Below, piece by piece: positions 62,720-64,000 of a DNA stretch of 64,000 nucleotides. Below the pieces are notes generated by a model. The model had not been told where the DNA came from and made no database searches. It worked only from the letters and a program-made list of their open reading frames with translations. Made by a program: the position numbers and the translations under genes. The stretch comes from Rivularia sp. PCC 7116 (GTDB lineage Bacteria > Cyanobacteriota > Cyanobacteriia > Cyanobacteriales > Nostocaceae), in contig NC_019678.1 in NCBI RefSeq assembly GCF_000316665.1, positions 2,914,001 to 2,978,000 on the forward strand. Direction: 5' to 3'. Position 1 is the stretch's first letter. The number at the start of each line of letters is the position of its first letter.

Positions 62720-63646
62720 TTAAACTTGTTCGGCTTCTAAAATACTGGCAAGTAAAGCCTTTTGTGCGTGGAGTCGATTTTCTGCTTGGTTCCAAACTCG
62801 CGAATTTTCACCCTCAATAACACCATCTGTTATTTCTTCATCGCGATGCGCTGGTAAACAGTGCAGAACAATCGCATTCTGTTGAGCAAAACTCAACAAT
62901 TCCTGATTAATTTGGTAAGGTTTGAAGATTGGCATTCTGTCGTCTGCTTCTTCTTCTTGCCCCATACTTGCCCATACATCAGTATAAAGTATATTAGCAT
63001 TCTTTGCAGCTATTTTTGGGTCTTTAGTAATAACAACTTCAGTTTTTCCATTTGAAATTGCTCGTGCTTGTTCTACGACATCTGCATTTGGTTCGTATCC
63101 GCTAGGAGTCGCAATTCTGACGTTTATTCCTACTAAAGCACACCCCAACATCAAGGAATTTGCAACATTATTGCCGTCACCGACATAAGTCAAAGTTAAA
63201 CCCTTTAAAGTTTGAAATTCTTCTTGAATAGTCATTAAATCCGCTAAAATTTGACAGGGATGCTCCAAATCTGTCAGCGCATTAATCACCGGTATTTGGG
63301 CATAATTTGCAAATGTTTGTAATTCTTGCTGTTCAAAGGTACGAATTGCCAATATATCAAGATATCTATCTAAAACTCTCGCTGTATCTTGAATTGGTTC
63401 GCCACGACTAACTTGAGTAACGTTAGGATTGAGGTCAATAACCTGTCCGCCTAATTGATACATTGCAACCGTAAAACTGACTCGGGTTCTTGTAGAAGCT
63501 TTAGAAAATAAAAGTCCTAATACTTTATTGCATCGTAATTTCAATTGCTTCGTTTTCAACTGAGTTGCCATTTGTAAAAGTTCTTCGACCTCTACCTGAC
63601 TCAAATCTGCTATGCTCAATAAATCTCGTTGGCTTAACGCTGTCAT
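62720..63646 (-). CDS. argF: Ornithine carbamoyltransferase
   Basis: A 308-residue enzyme of arginine synthesis that makes citrulline from carbamoyl phosphate and ornithine. The carbamoyl-phosphate motif is SKASTRTRVSF (48-58). Other landmarks are NALTDLEHPCQILADLMTI (about 127-147), a D-x-x-x-S-M-G-Q motif (DVWASMGQEEE) and HCLPAHRDEEIT near 265. The length is normal. The ATG at 63646 gives the expected N-terminus. It lies upstream of lexA and is separated from it by about 180 bp. Confidence 0.95.
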   Translation of the reverse strand: MTALSQRDLLSIADLSQVEVEELLQMATQLKTKQLKLRCNKVLGLLFSKASTRTRVSFTVAMYQLGGQVIDLNPNVTQVSRGEPIQDTARVLDRYLDILAIRTFEQQELQTFANYAQIPVINALTDLEHPCQILADLMTIQEEFQTLKGLTLTYVGDGNNVANSLMLGCALVGINVRIATPSGYEPNADVVEQARAISNGKTEVVITKDPKIAAKNANILYTDVWASMGQEEEADDRMPIFKPYQINQELLSFAQQNAIVLHCLPAHRDEEITDGVIEGENSRVWNQAENRLHAQKALLASILEAEQV

Positions 63647-64000
63647 ATTGTTTTAATTACTTCTAAGGACAATTATTTACTTTACTGTATCTATTTAGAT
63701 ATGCATCAAAACAGAGTCTGAAAGCTTTCAGTTTCTTGTTTAAAATGCCCGAAATTTAAGATAACTTCTAAAGGTAGTAATGAAATTTTAATTTTTTTAA
63801 TATTTGCTATTCTATTTTGTTATTACAATAACTTTGCTTTTGCGCTTGGGTAAATCATTCTCTAGGCAGATAAAAATAATCGTTTATTAATTTATGTATT
63901 TTGACCAAATATTTTGAACGGCTTAGAAGCTTGTCGCCAATTAGAATTGAGATTGGCTCTTTACAATTTTTTGAAATCTGGTACAATAACAACTTAGTAT
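63647..64000. other. Gene-free right edge
   Basis: This AT-rich sequence lies upstream of argF. No frame or RNA was recognised before the window ends. Confidence 0.4.

Overview
The window is a chromosomal segment of a filamentous, probably heterocyst-type cyanobacterium. Evidence for this is ndhH, rpaB, a Psb34-like photosystem II assembly peptide, a CCB2/CCB4-type cytochrome b6f maturation protein, a CruA/CruP-type flavoprotein, an Anabaena-type LexA with cyanobacterial LexA boxes, PEP-CTERM secreted proteins, and many short tandem heptamer-like repeats between genes. The DNA is AT-rich, most genes are monocistronic or in short runs, and no rRNA, tRNA, CRISPR array, integrase or complete insertion sequence was recognised.

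Region 1 (1-14.3 kb): the tail of an unknown gene, a long acidic coiled-coil protein, a CruA/CruP-like lycopene-cyclase-family flavoprotein, citramalate synthase (cimA), a ThiO-ThiG fusion for the thiazole branch of thiamin synthesis, psb34, a TPR protein, a 316-bp tandem repeat built of hairpin units, and a beta-hydroxyacid dehydrogenase. Region 2 (14.5-27.7 kb): a 31-aa membrane peptide, a MidA/NDUFAF7-type methyltransferase close to ndhH (whose mammalian homologue is the substrate of NDUFAF7), an alpha/beta hydrolase, rsmH, a stand-alone CheB esterase, a stress-type glycine-zipper protein, a fused Dpp/Opp-type double ATPase and ssb with a LexA box upstream. Region 3 (28-47.7 kb): a sugar-type ABC ATPase with a microsatellite-like insertion, a nucleotidyltransferase/phosphohexomutase fusion whose mutase phosphoserine loop looks lost, an amidoligase-fold protein, a GT4 glycosyltransferase, a kinase fragment ending inside a dispersed hairpin repeat, radA, rpaB, the CCB protein, three PEP-CTERM-like secreted paralogues (two of them identical in protein sequence), a HEAT-repeat protein and a GNAT acetyltransferase.

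Region 4 (48.2-61.8 kb) is a DNA phosphorothioation (dnd) island. dndC-dndD-dndE and an associated putative methyltransferase run leftward, dndB is divergent, and a second group holds an SF2 helicase of the phosphorothioation restriction type, a 57-aa protein translationally coupled to a second DndD-like SMC ATPase, and a protein resembling phosphorothioation-associated protein 4. A DUF1877 gene sits between the two groups inside a perfect 27-bp inverted repeat. dndA is absent, so sulfur must come from a cysteine desulfurase encoded elsewhere. The island ends next to lexA (with its own LexA box) and argF.

The most unusual material is the second dnd-associated cassette, which has no recognisable nuclease; the gene-conversion-like identity of the PEP-CTERM pair; the dispersed GGTGC...GCACC hairpin family; and the MidA-ndhH neighbourhood.
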